Of a DNA stretch of 64,000 nucleotides, positions 19,912-29,698 are shown piece by piece. The stretch is from Blastobasis lacticolella (Eukaryota > Arthropoda > Insecta > Lepidoptera > Blastobasidae), in the NCBI GenBank assembly GCA_905147135.1, contig LR990041.1, positions 22,365,712-22,429,711 of the forward strand. Reading direction: 5' to 3'. The notes under the pieces are model-generated. The model made no database searches. It was given only the letters and a program-made list of their open reading frames with translations, and was not told the origin of the DNA. Both the position numbers and the translations under genes were made by a program. Position 1 is the first letter of the stretch; every line of letters starts with the position of its first letter.

Positions 19912-20478
19912 AAATGAAAATGAAAATGAAAATGAATATGAAAATGAAAATGAAAATGAAAATGAAAATTAATATTAAGTATTTATTGCATTAGGATTAC
20001 GTTAATTAATCTCTTTAAAAATAAAAAATCTAACGGAACACAAAGGGAAAGTTAAGCGAGGTCATCCAGATAAGGGGCGACGCATGTAGACCGATCAGCG
20101 CGCACGAGTATTGTAATTGTAAATTTATAAATAACTTCCTATTTCGAAGAGCTAGTAGTACAGCATACATGTTTGTCATGTATATATTTATCAATTTTAT
20201 AATAGGCTTTTTTCATTAAAGTTGTTTTTACCTTTTCTTTAAATTGTGATTCAGGCAAATTAATAATACATTCAGGAATATGATAATAAAATCTTATACA
20301 GTTACCCATGAAAGATGAATTCACTTTACTAAGTCTGAACACCGGTGTTACTTAAATTGACAGTATCAATATCAAGTAAGACGATATCAATAATTTTATT
20401 CTTGTTTTTTAAATTGACAGTATAAACATCAGTATTTTTAGCAAATTGGGTAATGTGCTTTCTAACATATATATATAT
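19912..20478 (-). mobile_element. LINE fragment, family E, with (CATTTT)n tail
   Basis: The minus strand encodes YVRKHITQFAKNTDVYTVN, then KVNSSFMGNCIRFYYHIPE and KKAYYKIDKYIHDK, homologous to the family-A C-terminus (2470-2742) but clearly another family. It ends at 19912-19972 in a run of CATTTT units (AAAATG on the plus strand), its 3' tail. Frameshifted near 20340. A short dispersed repeat interrupts it at 20480. Confidence 0.75.
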
Positions 20479-20479
20479 A

Positions 20480-20592
20480 TGGCGGGCAACGCATTGGTGA
20501 CTCCCCTGGTGTTGCTGATGTCCATAGGCAGCGGTGACCAATTTCCATTAGGTGGCCCGCATGCCTGTTTGTCTGCCGGATAACATAAAATA
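20480..20592 (-). repeat. Short lepidopteran dispersed repeat
   Basis: 'ggcgggcaacgcattggtga', 'ccataggcagcggtgacca' and 'aggtggcccgcatgcctgtt' match, reversed, the common lepidopteran repeat also found at 11050. Flanked by TA runs. Confidence 0.6.
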
Positions 20593-20598
20593 TATATA

Positions 20599-21087
20599 TG
20601 TCGTCGCGTGAAGGAAAGGGGTGTATCAGGATCATTGTCATCAGGGTGGTGATATCAGTATTAGGTCGTATTCATCCAGATAAATTTAAGAAAAGGTTCA
20701 CATTTACTCCACTGTATTTATTCCATTTCATTTTTGCACATCACTTATAATTTCACTAGAATTCAGAGCGGTATTACAAATGTAGGCAGTTGAGGTAATT
20801 TACTTTCTTATTTCAAAGGTGATTTTAAAATTACTTTATTTTTAAACGTAAATAACACTTTCTATTAACGAACTTCAAATGTAAACAAACGAAATGTGGA
20901 GACAGTTTCAAGACGCGTCACTCCTCGGCGGCGGTCGCGCCAAGAATGGCCGCCACTCGGCCCGAGTCGTGCCCGTCGAGACTCTGTCAGCACGCCCCAC
21001 CAGAGGGCGCACTCCCACTTCCGTTTTCATCGTCATGAGTCCGCACTATTGACCACATGAGTCCATACTATTGACCGTGATCCGTCA
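20599..21087. repeat. Left 489-bp LTR-like repeat
   Basis: Begins TGTCGTCGCGTGAAGG and ends GTGATCCGTCA. The same 489 bp occurs at 33022-33510 in direct orientation with about three differences by eye (A/G at the 'gtattc' site, C/T and T/A near the end). TATA lies just outside on the left, and TATA just outside the right copy. This is what an LTR pair with a 4-bp target duplication looks like. Orientation of transcription is not determined. Confidence 0.75.
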
Positions 21088-21725
21088 CGGCCGTCCTGCT
21101 GTACACACGTCCTCGTGTGTAATCTGAAACATGAAAACCATAGCACAGTACTATATTCGGTCACTTCTGACCACAACACATCACCCAAATAAGTCTTATG
21201 AATCATGTGATTGGATCTATCACGACTGCATTAACCCACCAATTCTTCACATAAAACATACGTCCATTATCATTTATCATACTAAACTTCTGTAGATTGA
21301 GAGATAACAACATCATCTTGTACATAAATTATTCTTTATAAGTTGCCGACATAAATTCAGCTACGACTTCAGTTCATTAGAGAGGCGTGACAAGGTATAA
21401 CACCAGACGGTTCATAAACCGTATCACAATTACCACCAATGAAGAAGGTTTAATCATCGTCACCAGTGTTTTCCCCTTGATGCTCTTGTTGAGTGGGAAA
21501 CAAGCCCCAATCACAGCGCTCGCGTATCGTCCCCGACGTCCATTACTGTAGGTACTTAGATTCACTACAAATATGTGACATACCTACATCAAATTTTCAG
21601 TACTCAGCAAAAGACCCAATGTTACTTCGAGTGGGATTGAAACACTCCTTCATTAAATGCCATATGATTTTTGGTCATCCGTCAGCGCCATCCTAATTTA
21701 AAAAGAATAAGTAATGTTACCATAC
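21088..21725. other. Interior of the LTR-like element, no gene
   Basis: No recognisable coding sequence. The open frames at 21377-21696 are short and without domains. Confidence 0.4.
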
Positions 21726-21729
21726 AGGA

Positions 21730-22250
21730 GAAATGACACACAGGCGACGAACCACCACACGACGGACGCCATCAGTCGGGCCGCCACGCCATCAGGCCGC
21801 CACGCAACTGGACCTGCACACAAGCGAAATACCACACAGACTAGGTGCCACACAGGTTGGGTGTCACTCTGGTCAGTGCCACTCTAATCGTCAAACTATG
21901 AGTTTATTCATCATATATCCTGTGTCACGTCTACCAAAGCACGATACAGGTAAGATGTCACACACGGGTAAATTTCACAGAGGCAAAATGCCACACATAA
22001 AAATGCCACACCGGCGAAATGCCATACAGGTAGAATGCCTCACAGGCTAAATACCACACAGACTTAATGTCACACAGACTATGCCACACAGGCGAAATGC
22101 CAAACAGGCGGGATGCCACACAGGCGGGAGCCACACAGGCGGGAGCCACACAGGCGGGAGCCACACAAGCGGGAGCCACACAAGCGGGAGCCACACAGGC
22201 GGGAGCCACACAGGCGGGAGCCACACAGACGGGAGCCACACAGGCGGGAC
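21730..22250 (+). repeat. 15-bp minisatellite, GCCACACAGGCGGGA
   Basis: 22098-22248 holds about ten near-perfect units of GCCACACAGGCGGGA; 21733-22097 holds degenerate relatives (for example ATGCCACACAGGCGAA). Because the unit is a multiple of three, repetitive open frames appear on both strands (ACVAP or TQAGA repeats); these are by-products and not genes. Confidence 0.9.
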
Positions 22251-22478
22251 AAATAAATAGAAGCTGTCTATAGATTCTCAGCTCGTGGTCAATCCTTCGA
22301 CCAAATCTGTACTAAGTCAGTGATAGGTAACAGTCTATCTGCTATCATAACCCGGTCAATAACGGTCTACGAGTTACACAACAAGTAATCGCCACAGATC
22401 CGAACAACTGTTTACGGTGTCATCTCTACAAAAACAACAAAATAAAATAAAATAAAAATAAACATTATTTCTACTGCC

Positions 22479-22753
22479 AGATACGTAGGCTACAGCCGGA
22501 GGGTCGAAAAAAAACCAAAAATGATTTAAACTAATATAATTAATTAAAATAAAATTACAATTAAACTTAACGTAGAAACTAGTTCGAAGTGTGAACATAG
22601 AATGACTTAATATTAACTGAAATCGTGGTCGGCGACAATGCGATGTCAGCATCACGTGGCCGTCCACGGGTCGGCAAAATGCATCGGCTTGTAATTCCTG
22701 CCGATGAGGTGAGTGCTGCGTCTGCGGTCTTCATAGTGTAGGTGTATGTAATT
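22479..22753 (-). repeat. Errantivirus 3' LTR
   Basis: On the sense strand starts AATTACATACACC and ends in ACGTATCT. No difference from the copy at 29698-29972 was seen on direct comparison. Outside it lies TGCC (22475-22478), repeated after the other LTR. Confidence 0.9.
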
Positions 22754-22762
22754 CCTCCACCC
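22754..22762 (-). promoter_or_regulatory. Polypurine tract
   Basis: GGGTGGAGG on the sense strand directly abuts the start of the 3' LTR, where plus-strand DNA synthesis is primed in LTR elements. Confidence 0.7.
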
Positions 22763-22774
22763 GAAGATCAGCAA

Positions 22775-24631
22775 CTATTTTAGGATTTTGAGAGAAAATG
22801 TTGCTGGGATTTTCCCTTGTTGATCTTTCTTCTTGTCAGGAACATGGTAGATTGGTTCATGCGAAGTAATAGGGTCAGGAACTGTAGATTCATTGAGATT
22901 CCTCCTTTGATAGTGGCGTAGAGTGAAGAGAGCTATAATTGCAGTTGCGATTAGCACAATGACGTAGAGTGGGATGGTGGTGTGATACACAATGTCTTGA
23001 GCTGGATGTTCAAGTTGAACAGGAGCTTCTATCATCAGCTTGTCTTGAATATTATGTAGTCCTCTTAGGTCGATGGAGTTGAGGCTAACATGGGTTAATG
23101 CTGTATCTTGATCTTCAGCCGGGTATGGGATTTTCATCAAGGTGAAAGGGTGCCCTAGTATCTTGTCATTTTCATTGATGATGGTGAACTCAGGCGTGCG
23201 TAGATAACAGTTTACAGGAATCGTCGCGAGATAGCTGCCTTGTAGTGTGCTGAAATCTTCTCTCTCGCAGTTGACTTGTACCTTCGTTGCACGTGGAAAT
23301 GATACTACGTAATGTTGGTCGTCGAGTTTTTCCATTGCTTCTCTTGCTAGGGCGATTTTTGTGAAACTGCAGGATTCGTCTAGGTCTTGATTCACGATGA
23401 GGCGCTGGATACAATCAGGTTTGGAACGGATTTGATGGTTGATGTTTTTTTCACAGAGATACCAGATATCAAACTTCGGGCATTCTGCCTCCATGTACAC
23501 GAACGTGTTCTCGTTGGTTGCAATAAAGGGATAGGATGGGACAATGGCTTGCTGGTTCTTATTGGGTGCTATGGAAAGCCTAAATAAATTAAGGACATCT
23601 TTAGAGACTATGGGAAATTCGAAAACGATAACTATTTGCTTTTCAACGTAGTAGTATCCTGGTTTAATTATATCGTAATATTCTCTCAAATCTAAGTCTA
23701 AAATTTGATCACTAATATAAAGGGATTTTAATTTAATTATCATCGATCTTAAGACCTCAATATCTATCATTGAATGATGGGTGTTGGATGTACGGATAAA
23801 TGCTAAAGTATTTTCTAACCTAAATAATTCGGACATTAAATCCTCTACATTTTCGCTTATTATTCCCAAAAGTTGGGCAAATTTAGCGTACTTAATTAAG
23901 TTACTATCTCTATAAGCTTGCCTATCTAAGATTAATCCTAACGTAGCATTGATTTTGCTCTGGTTTTCAACCAATTGAGCTATTATATTAGTATGGCGAG
24001 ACATCCACTCCTTACTCAGGCTGATGTGGGTATTAAATTCGGATACGGCTTTGTTCTGGTTCTTCTGCAAATTTTTAATAGCCGAATTATAATATAAAGC
24101 ATCTGATTGGTCTAAGTTTCCCGTTATGCCTTTTATTAGGGAACCTAGGCCATCTACAAGACCTCTTTTAGCACGACTAGGTTCTAAGGACTTTAATTGG
24201 TTTATAACCTTGCCAAGTTTGTTTGTAAGATAGTCTATTTGTAACTCGTAAAGGGGATAGGTGTCATTACTAAGTCGGTTGGTATAGGTCAGTAGTTGAT
24301 TACGTAGTGATTGAACTGCGTCCTCTACGTCACTTAGTTCTATATATTGTAAGAATGTGTGGTAATGAGTGGTTAATCTCGTCGGTCCAAGTTTGTAAGG
24401 TAGTAGTCCAAGTCCGTCAGCTAGGCTCTCGAGTTTTATCTCTTGAGACCATGTCAGGTGGGCGGTCATCAGTAGCATCACGGTCCTGTAACAATTGGGC
24501 TGACTTAGGAATTCGTTTAAGTCTTGCCTTAGCCACGGGGCCACGTTTCTTTGACGTGTAGATATGGATTGGTAAATCCGCGAGGACATTGTCCTGTGTG
24601 TAACGTGGGGCTGTTTTCTGACGGCTAGCAA
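22775..24631 (-). CDS. env: Errantivirus envelope glycoprotein
   Basis: Membrane fusion glycoprotein related to baculovirus F proteins. The open frame is 618 codons, but the first 50 lie over the end of pol; a signal peptide begins at residue 52 (MLLMTAHLTW, ATG at 24478), just after a good acceptor (cccaattgttacAG at 24486), so env is probably made from a spliced RNA. A furin-type site RAKR at residues 153-156 is followed by a glycine-rich GLVDGLGSLIKG, the fusion peptide position. Several N-x-S/T sites and paired cysteines lie in the ectodomain; a membrane anchor (IPLYVIVLIATAIIALFTL) sits near residues 555-575, then a short tail. No stop or frameshift is seen. Confidence 0.9.
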   Translation of the reverse strand: MLAVRKQPHVTHRTMSSRIYQSISTRQRNVAPWLRQDLNEFLSQPNCYRTVMLLMTAHLTWSQEIKLESLADGLGLLPYKLGPTRLTTHYHTFLQYIELSDVEDAVQSLRNQLLTYTNRLSNDTYPLYELQIDYLTNKLGKVINQLKSLEPSRAKRGLVDGLGSLIKGITGNLDQSDALYYNSAIKNLQKNQNKAVSEFNTHISLSKEWMSRHTNIIAQLVENQSKINATLGLILDRQAYRDSNLIKYAKFAQLLGIISENVEDLMSELFRLENTLAFIRTSNTHHSMIDIEVLRSMIIKLKSLYISDQILDLDLREYYDIIKPGYYYVEKQIVIVFEFPIVSKDVLNLFRLSIAPNKNQQAIVPSYPFIATNENTFVYMEAECPKFDIWYLCEKNINHQIRSKPDCIQRLIVNQDLDESCSFTKIALAREAMEKLDDQHYVVSFPRATKVQVNCEREDFSTLQGSYLATIPVNCYLRTPEFTIINENDKILGHPFTLMKIPYPAEDQDTALTHVSLNSIDLRGLHNIQDKLMIEAPVQLEHPAQDIVYHTTIPLYVIVLIATAIIALFTLRHYQRRNLNESTVPDPITSHEPIYHVPDKKKDQQGKIPATFSLKILK

Positions 24632-27600
24632 ATGGGTTCTTTATAAAAACCTGCTGCTGGGGGGTGTATTCTACTTCTGGCTCTCTATTTTTATTAATAT
24701 TTTTCATTATTGCGGTACGTTTTTCAAGCGATGAGTCATTAATTATCTCATATACCTTTTTCATTTGATCACTGTGATTTTTAGTGTACTGTTGCAATAA
24801 GAGTTGAGTAAGGTCAATGTCAAGAGCATCGCGTGGGTCAAAGTGTCCATTCAGCAAGTCAAATGGTCGACAACGCGTAAAACTATGGATAGAACTATTA
24901 TAGGCTATAAGTGCATAGGGCATAAGGTTGACTATTGGTTCATCTTTGTTTTCTATTTTTAGAATTCGCAGATGTTCCAGCAAGGTCGAATGAAAGCGTT
25001 CGACATTACCATTATCATTAGGTGAGTGGGCCAGGACCCTGTGGTGAATTATTTTATGAAGTCGGGTAAATTCCGCGAATAATTGGTTAGTAAACTCAGT
25101 GCCGTTGTCGGTAATGATTGTCATAGGTACACCATGATGGGTACAGTACTGTAGTAATGCCTGTAGGACACTAACAGCGGTGCCGTCTCGTAAATGGTAT
25201 GCCTGACCGTATTTAGTAAACACGTCTATAAAGGTAACGTATTTTTCTGTCTGTACCGTGAATAAATCCATATGTAAAATTTCAAATGGTTTAGTCGCAG
25301 GGGGTACTATGTTAAATTGGGGTCGAATGGGGTTTCTATCGTATTTAGCCTGTCCGCAAACTATGCATTCGTTAATAAATTTGGTTATTTGGTCTCTCAT
25401 CTTAGGCCAGTAATATCTTCGCGATAGGGCTAAGTAGCATTCGTTAATGCCACGATGGTTCGTCTTCCCGTCGTGATGGTGGCGAATAATATCCTGTTGG
25501 CGTAGGTACTCTTTGACATTTTCTAATTCTGTTTTGGCCAATACAAGATTCATTGATGAACTTTTAAATTTATCTTGGATAATAGGGATGATAGAGTACA
25601 TGCCTAATGGTGGGTTTATTAAGATAGCGGTTTTGACTTTTGGGTTTACGTATTCTTTTATATATTTCACGACATCCTCTTCCAAGGAAGATTCAGATAG
25701 CTGAACAGCAACACGGGTGTGAGTATCGAATGGCTTCGTTACTACGGGCTTACGTTTTACGTCACTAACGATTGTGAAGCAAATTTGACGATGGAATTTA
25801 TTAAGTGGTTCGTCTGTGATTGGGACCTCTAATATAGGATGTTCACGGCTGGTATGTACTGTCTCGGTAGATGATCGGTGCGTTTGGGATTGTGGAGTCT
25901 CCGTAGGATTACCTATAAGTGAGCTGAGCTCCTGTATCTCTTTTATAAGGGAATCGATCTCCTCATTATGGATTTCGATGCGAGATAAGGCGTCGGCGTT
26001 GGTATTAGCTTTGCCTTTTTTATATATTACAGTGAAATCGTATTCACTTAAACGTAGGCGCCATCTAGTCAGACGTGAGTTTGGCTCTTTCAGACTCATC
26101 ATCCATTGCAGGGGCTTATGGTCTGTAAGGATCTTAAACTTGCGGCCGAATAAGTAGGGTCGGAAGTACTTGGTCGCCCAAACTATGGCAAGAAGCTCCT
26201 TCTCAATAGTGCTATAGTTCATTTCGCTGTCATTTAGAGTGCGAGAAGCATAGCACACAGGCTTGTCGCTTCCTATCGGGCCTTGAGATAATATGGCTCC
26301 AATAGCAACGTTAGATGCATCTGTGGTAACTAGAAATTCCCGAGAAAAGTCAGGATATTGAAGAATAGGGTCGTTAGTGAGAAGGGATTTACACTTCTCA
26401 AAACAGTTTACATATTCGGAGTCTAATGTAATTTTTCGTCCTTTTTTAAGACACGTTGTGAGTGGCTTCGTAATACGAGCGAAATCGGGGATGAACTTTC
26501 GGTAGTAACCGAGTAGTCCGAGAAACTGTTTTATTTCCTTAGGTGTTTTTGGGATGGGGTACCGTTTAATGGCTGAAATCTTGTCAGGGTTTGGTTTTAT
26601 ACCATCCTTACTGATGATATGTCCGAGATAAGCTGTTTCAAGCTTAAGGAATTCAGATTTGTCCATTTGGATCTTAAAATTGGACTCGCGGAGGCGCTGG
26701 AAGACTCTTTCTAGGTTGGTCATGTGTTCCTGAAGGGATGTGCTAAACACTATAATGTCATCGAGATAGACAAGACATATGTCGTTCTGAAGGCCTCGCA
26801 AGACATTATCCATGACTCGCTGGAAGGTTGAGGGCGAGTTTTTGAGACCCATGGGCATACGAAGGAATTCAAAGTGCCCATGTTCGACGTTAAAGGCTGT
26901 CTTGGGTATGTCCTGTGAGCTCATTTCTACTTGGTAGAATCCGCTCGCTAGATCTAAGGTCGTAAAGTACTGGCATTTTCCCAGCTTATCTAGTACATCT
27001 GTTATATTAGGGATTGGGTATTTGTCGTCTATAGTTTTCTCGTTTAGCTTACGAAAATCTACTACTAGACGCCATTTCTGTTTTCCGGAGGCATCAGCCT
27101 TCTTGGGTACGACCCAAATAGGTGAACTCCAAGCAGAGTTGGATGGTCGGATAATACCCTGATCTAACATCTTGCTAATTTGGTCTCTTACTTCGTTTCT
27201 ATGTATAAACGGATAACGGTAGCTTTTGGTGTACACGGGAACCTCGTCGGTTGTTCTGATATTATGTTTAATTTGATTGGTGAAAGTTAGCGGTTCACCT
27301 TCTATATAGAAAACATCCGCGTAGCGAGAGCAAAGCGCTAAAAGATTAGCCTTTTCCTCTTCATTCAAATGGTCTGTACGTAAGCGCGATAACACGTCGC
27401 GTTCGCGCGCTGTGGCGTGCTCGGTGCGCGCGCACTCAGCATTAAATACGTAGGCATGCGCGGGCCTGTCGAGTGAAAATATGACGTCATTTGGAGTTGG
27501 GTTTTCAACTTCCAAATAACCGCGATTATCAATAACGGTTGTAACACATTCGTGGATTATGCAGTTACAGAATATCTGTTGTTCGACATAAACCTCTCCA

Positions 27601-28079
27601 TCCAGGGCATTAATAGGGACACGCATTAATTTTGAGGTACCGGCGGGGACTATGTCCTCGTACAAGTTGACGTTACGCGAGTGATACATGCAGATCGGGT
27701 TGGCAGCAGATTTGGTGTTTAGACATTTATGTTTCAAATCTATCTTAGCCTCCCATTTAGTGAGTAGGTCTAAACCTATTAGACCGTCGAAGTAGTCGTG
27801 AAAACGATACACGTACAACTTTATGTTATCAGTGTCGTTAAATTCTGGGAAACAGGGTAACGTTATGGAATAGTCATTCCTAGTGGTAGCGTGTACATTG
27901 GTCACCTCAAAGGGATCGTAATTTAGCGGCAAGTTTGAAAAGTAACTGTCTACAGCCTGGGGACTGATAAAAGACTGGTTAGCACCTGTGTCGATGAGAA
28001 GTTTAAGAGGTGGATTGTGGATTTTTATATACGGTAATTGTCTCTGGGTCTGTAAATTAAGTTCTATTTTAGCTTTTTT
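24417..28079 (-). CDS. pol: Errantivirus Pol: protease, reverse transcriptase, RNase H, integrase
   Basis: Open frame entered from gag by a -1 shift near 28073-28079; the first ATG at 27932 is internal and not the start. Order: aspartic protease with LIDTGANQSF near 28000; RT with VVDFRKLN, LDLASGFYQVEM, FEFLRMPMGLKNSP and catalytic YLDDIIVFS; connection and RNase H with TTDASNVAIGAILSQ and TDHKPLQW; integrase with an HHCC zinc finger (HRGINECYLALSRRYYWP then CIVCGQ) and D,D-35-E residues in MDLFTV, ITDNGTEF and NVERFHS. About 1220 residues, normal for the group, with no break. The C-terminal 215 nt overlap the env frame. Confidence 0.93.
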   Translation of the reverse strand, partial: KKAKIELNLQTQRQLPYIKIHNPPLKLLIDTGANQSFISPQAVDSYFSNLPLNYDPFEVTNVHATTRNDYSITLPCFPEFNDTDNIKLYVYRFHDYFDGLIGLDLLTKWEAKIDLKHKCLNTKSAANPICMYHSRNVNLYEDIVPAGTSKLMRVPINALDGEVYVEQQIFCNCIIHECVTTVIDNRGYLEVENPTPNDVIFSLDRPAHAYVFNAECARTEHATARERDVLSRLRTDHLNEEEKANLLALCSRYADVFYIEGEPLTFTNQIKHNIRTTDEVPVYTKSYRYPFIHRNEVRDQISKMLDQGIIRPSNSAWSSPIWVVPKKADASGKQKWRLVVDFRKLNEKTIDDKYPIPNITDVLDKLGKCQYFTTLDLASGFYQVEMSSQDIPKTAFNVEHGHFEFLRMPMGLKNSPSTFQRVMDNVLRGLQNDICLVYLDDIIVFSTSLQEHMTNLERVFQRLRESNFKIQMDKSEFLKLETAYLGHIISKDGIKPNPDKISAIKRYPIPKTPKEIKQFLGLLGYYRKFIPDFARITKPLTTCLKKGRKITLDSEYVNCFEKCKSLLTNDPILQYPDFSREFLVTTDASNVAIGAILSQGPIGSDKPVCYASRTLNDSEMNYSTIEKELLAIVWATKYFRPYLFGRKFKILTDHKPLQWMMSLKEPNSRLTRWRLRLSEYDFTVIYKKGKANTNADALSRIEIHNEEIDSLIKEIQELSSLIGNPTETPQSQTHRSSTETVHTSREHPILEVPITDEPLNKFHRQICFTIVSDVKRKPVVTKPFDTHTRVAVQLSESSLEEDVVKYIKEYVNPKVKTAILINPPLGMYSIIPIIQDKFKSSSMNLVLAKTELENVKEYLRQQDIIRHHHDGKTNHRGINECYLALSRRYYWPKMRDQITKFINECIVCGQAKYDRNPIRPQFNIVPPATKPFEILHMDLFTVQTEKYVTFIDVFTKYGQAYHLRDGTAVSVLQALLQYCTHHGVPMTIITDNGTEFTNQLFAEFTRLHKIIHHRVLAHSPNDNGNVERFHSTLLEHLRILKIENKDEPIVNLMPYALIAYNSSIHSFTRCRPFDLLNGHFDPRDALDIDLTQLLLQQYTKNHSDQMKKVYEIINDSSLEKRTAIMKNINKNREPEVEYTPQQQVFIKNPFASRQKTAPRYTQDNVLADLPIHIYTSKKRGPVAKARLKRIPKSAQLLQDRDATDDRPPDMVSRDKTREPS

Positions 28080-29326
28080 GATGTTGTAGCTAACTGAAAA
28101 TCCTGCTCCGATTGACTAGAGCTAGGCCGGGGCCGTCTGTCAGTTGGGAGCTCGTCAGCAGTTTGTCCGTCGTTATAATCTAGGTCATTATATGTCGCGG
28201 AGGTGTCGTATTCGAGCGCGGTGTAGGTACTATCGTCCGCATAATAACCGAACTCGGGCTCATAGTAACCGTCGTAATACGAATCGTCATATCCTACACA
28301 CTCGTTCATGTTCATTTCGCGACTTTTTAGGTAATTAGTTGGCGGGGGGTTACCGGATTTACGCCAGTCATGACCCGTCATCATGGTATGTGGTAGATGT
28401 CGCGGGGTGAATGGTTGTACTCCACTCATAGGACGCGGAGTGGAATTAAGAGGCACGCTGTTCCTAGGTGGTAACCGGAAAATGTTACTTTGCGGGTTAT
28501 AATTAGGTGGTAAAGCGCGGAACATTTGTTGGGTACGCGTGGGCATTCGGTACTGGGGTTGCGGCTGTGGAGGCACAAACCTGAACGGCTGCGGGGCGCC
28601 ATGGGGCGCACGTTGTCCGGCGGGCGCCGGCCAGCTAGGCGGCGGTGCTAGGTAATTTTGCTGACGCGGTAGCGCGGGCGCAAAGCTACTGGCATGCATA
28701 GGGATAAAGGTCTTATGGCTAGGCTGAGATTTAGGTAATTCGCTGCGCTGCTGTAAATACATGACATTAAGCTCCTCTTGCACGAATTCGAGGGCTTTCT
28801 CGATAGATTCAGGTCGCATGCATCTTATACGCGACCCTAGAGGTTCTTTTAACCCTCTGACAAAGGCCTGCATGGTGAGCTTCTTGTAAAGAGCTCGCTT
28901 CGCGTCAATTGTGGTATGGATGGTCTCGTGCAAAGTCACGTATGTCATTATCGTACTAAACAAAGATTGGCATTGGTCATAAAATTCTTGGGGTGTTCGA
29001 TTACCTTGGGTGGCTAATGAGAGGTCATTATATAAGGCCGTTTCATCACGCTGATCAGAAAAGTTGTTCACTAAGGCAGTTCGGATGCCCAACCAATTTT
29101 CAGGTATGCCGTTTGAATTTATGATGCAAGCAGCGGAACCAGTGATTTTATTCAGTATCCCATTTAATAAGCAGAGGTTACTGAGGTCATTGCCGGGCTC
29201 TTGTTTCATGTACTTAACAACTATTTGGTCACATATGCCTATAAATCTAGTTAGTATATTAGGGTTACCGTCGAAGTCGGGCACGAGGCGTAAAGCCTTG
29301 AAAATTGTGTCCGGGTCGACTGCCAT
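28064..29326 (-). CDS. gag: Errantivirus Gag
   Basis: 420 residues from an ATG after a 370-nt leader. The N-terminal half (DPDTIFKALRLVPDFDGNP to QEELNVMYL) is the helical capsid region of Errantivirus/Ty3-gypsy Gag. Then comes a Pro/Gln-rich stretch at about 210-330 and an acidic tyrosine-rich tail (DSYYDGYYEPEFGYY). There is no CCHC zinc knuckle, as is usual for TED/gypsy-type Gag. It ends SKKLK-stop, with the slippery site inside those codons. Confidence 0.9.
   Translation of the reverse strand: MAVDPDTIFKALRLVPDFDGNPNILTRFIGICDQIVVKYMKQEPGNDLSNLCLLNGILNKITGSAACIINSNGIPENWLGIRTALVNNFSDQRDETALYNDLSLATQGNRTPQEFYDQCQSLFSTIMTYVTLHETIHTTIDAKRALYKKLTMQAFVRGLKEPLGSRIRCMRPESIEKALEFVQEELNVMYLQQRSELPKSQPSHKTFIPMHASSFAPALPRQQNYLAPPPSWPAPAGQRAPHGAPQPFRFVPPQPQPQYRMPTRTQQMFRALPPNYNPQSNIFRLPPRNSVPLNSTPRPMSGVQPFTPRHLPHTMMTGHDWRKSGNPPPTNYLKSREMNMNECVGYDDSYYDGYYEPEFGYYADDSTYTALEYDTSATYNDLDYNDGQTADELPTDRRPRPSSSQSEQDFQLATTSKKLK
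28073..28079 (-). promoter_or_regulatory. -1 ribosomal frameshift slippery heptamer A AAA AAG
   Basis: In the gag frame the codons read TCA AAA AAG, giving the X XXY YYZ heptamer four codons' length before the gag stop. Slipping back one base here leads straight into the pol frame, which is open through it. I did not model a downstream stimulatory structure. Confidence 0.75.
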
Positions 29327-29680
29327 CTCTTCGTTGAATAAAAACTCTAAATTTAAATTACTATCAATATATCTACTCCTATCAACTAATTGCCTGCGAG
29401 CCTGCCGAGATGCAGGTTCACGGGATGAATTTTTCGAAGGGTGAAAAATCTTGGAATGGTAAAATAACTAGGATTAAAGGATGCAACGCAAGAACAGTTC
29501 GATTGTACTTACATATGCTGCATTTCTGGTTTTCTCTCTTGAATCGAAGTCTAGATTCCTCCTGCCTGGCTGCAGCTGGTTCGTAGGTTTCAGATCTTCG
29601 AGATGGGGCTGGAAGGCCACCCAAGCGGCTTGCGAATCTTGATTTTGTAAGATTTTACGTTCGCAAGTCTACTTGCGAAG

Positions 29681-29698
29681 ATCCTACCGACTGCGCCA
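29681..29698 (-). promoter_or_regulatory. Primer binding site, tRNA-Ser type
   Basis: Sense TGGCGCAGTCGGTAGGAT directly follows the 5' LTR, with the first T overlapping the LTR end. It is complementary to a 3' acceptor ...CGACTGCGCCA, as in serine tRNAs, which prime several errantiviruses. Confidence 0.8.

Noticed and set aside
21958..22273. Repetitive open frames (ACVAP and TQAGA repeats) as a structural protein
   Set aside because: They come from a 15-bp minisatellite and are open on both strands; no start context, signal or flanking coding sequence.
28144..28338. Arg-rich plus-strand frame within the errantivirus
   Set aside because: Antisense shadow of the acidic tyrosine-rich end of Gag.
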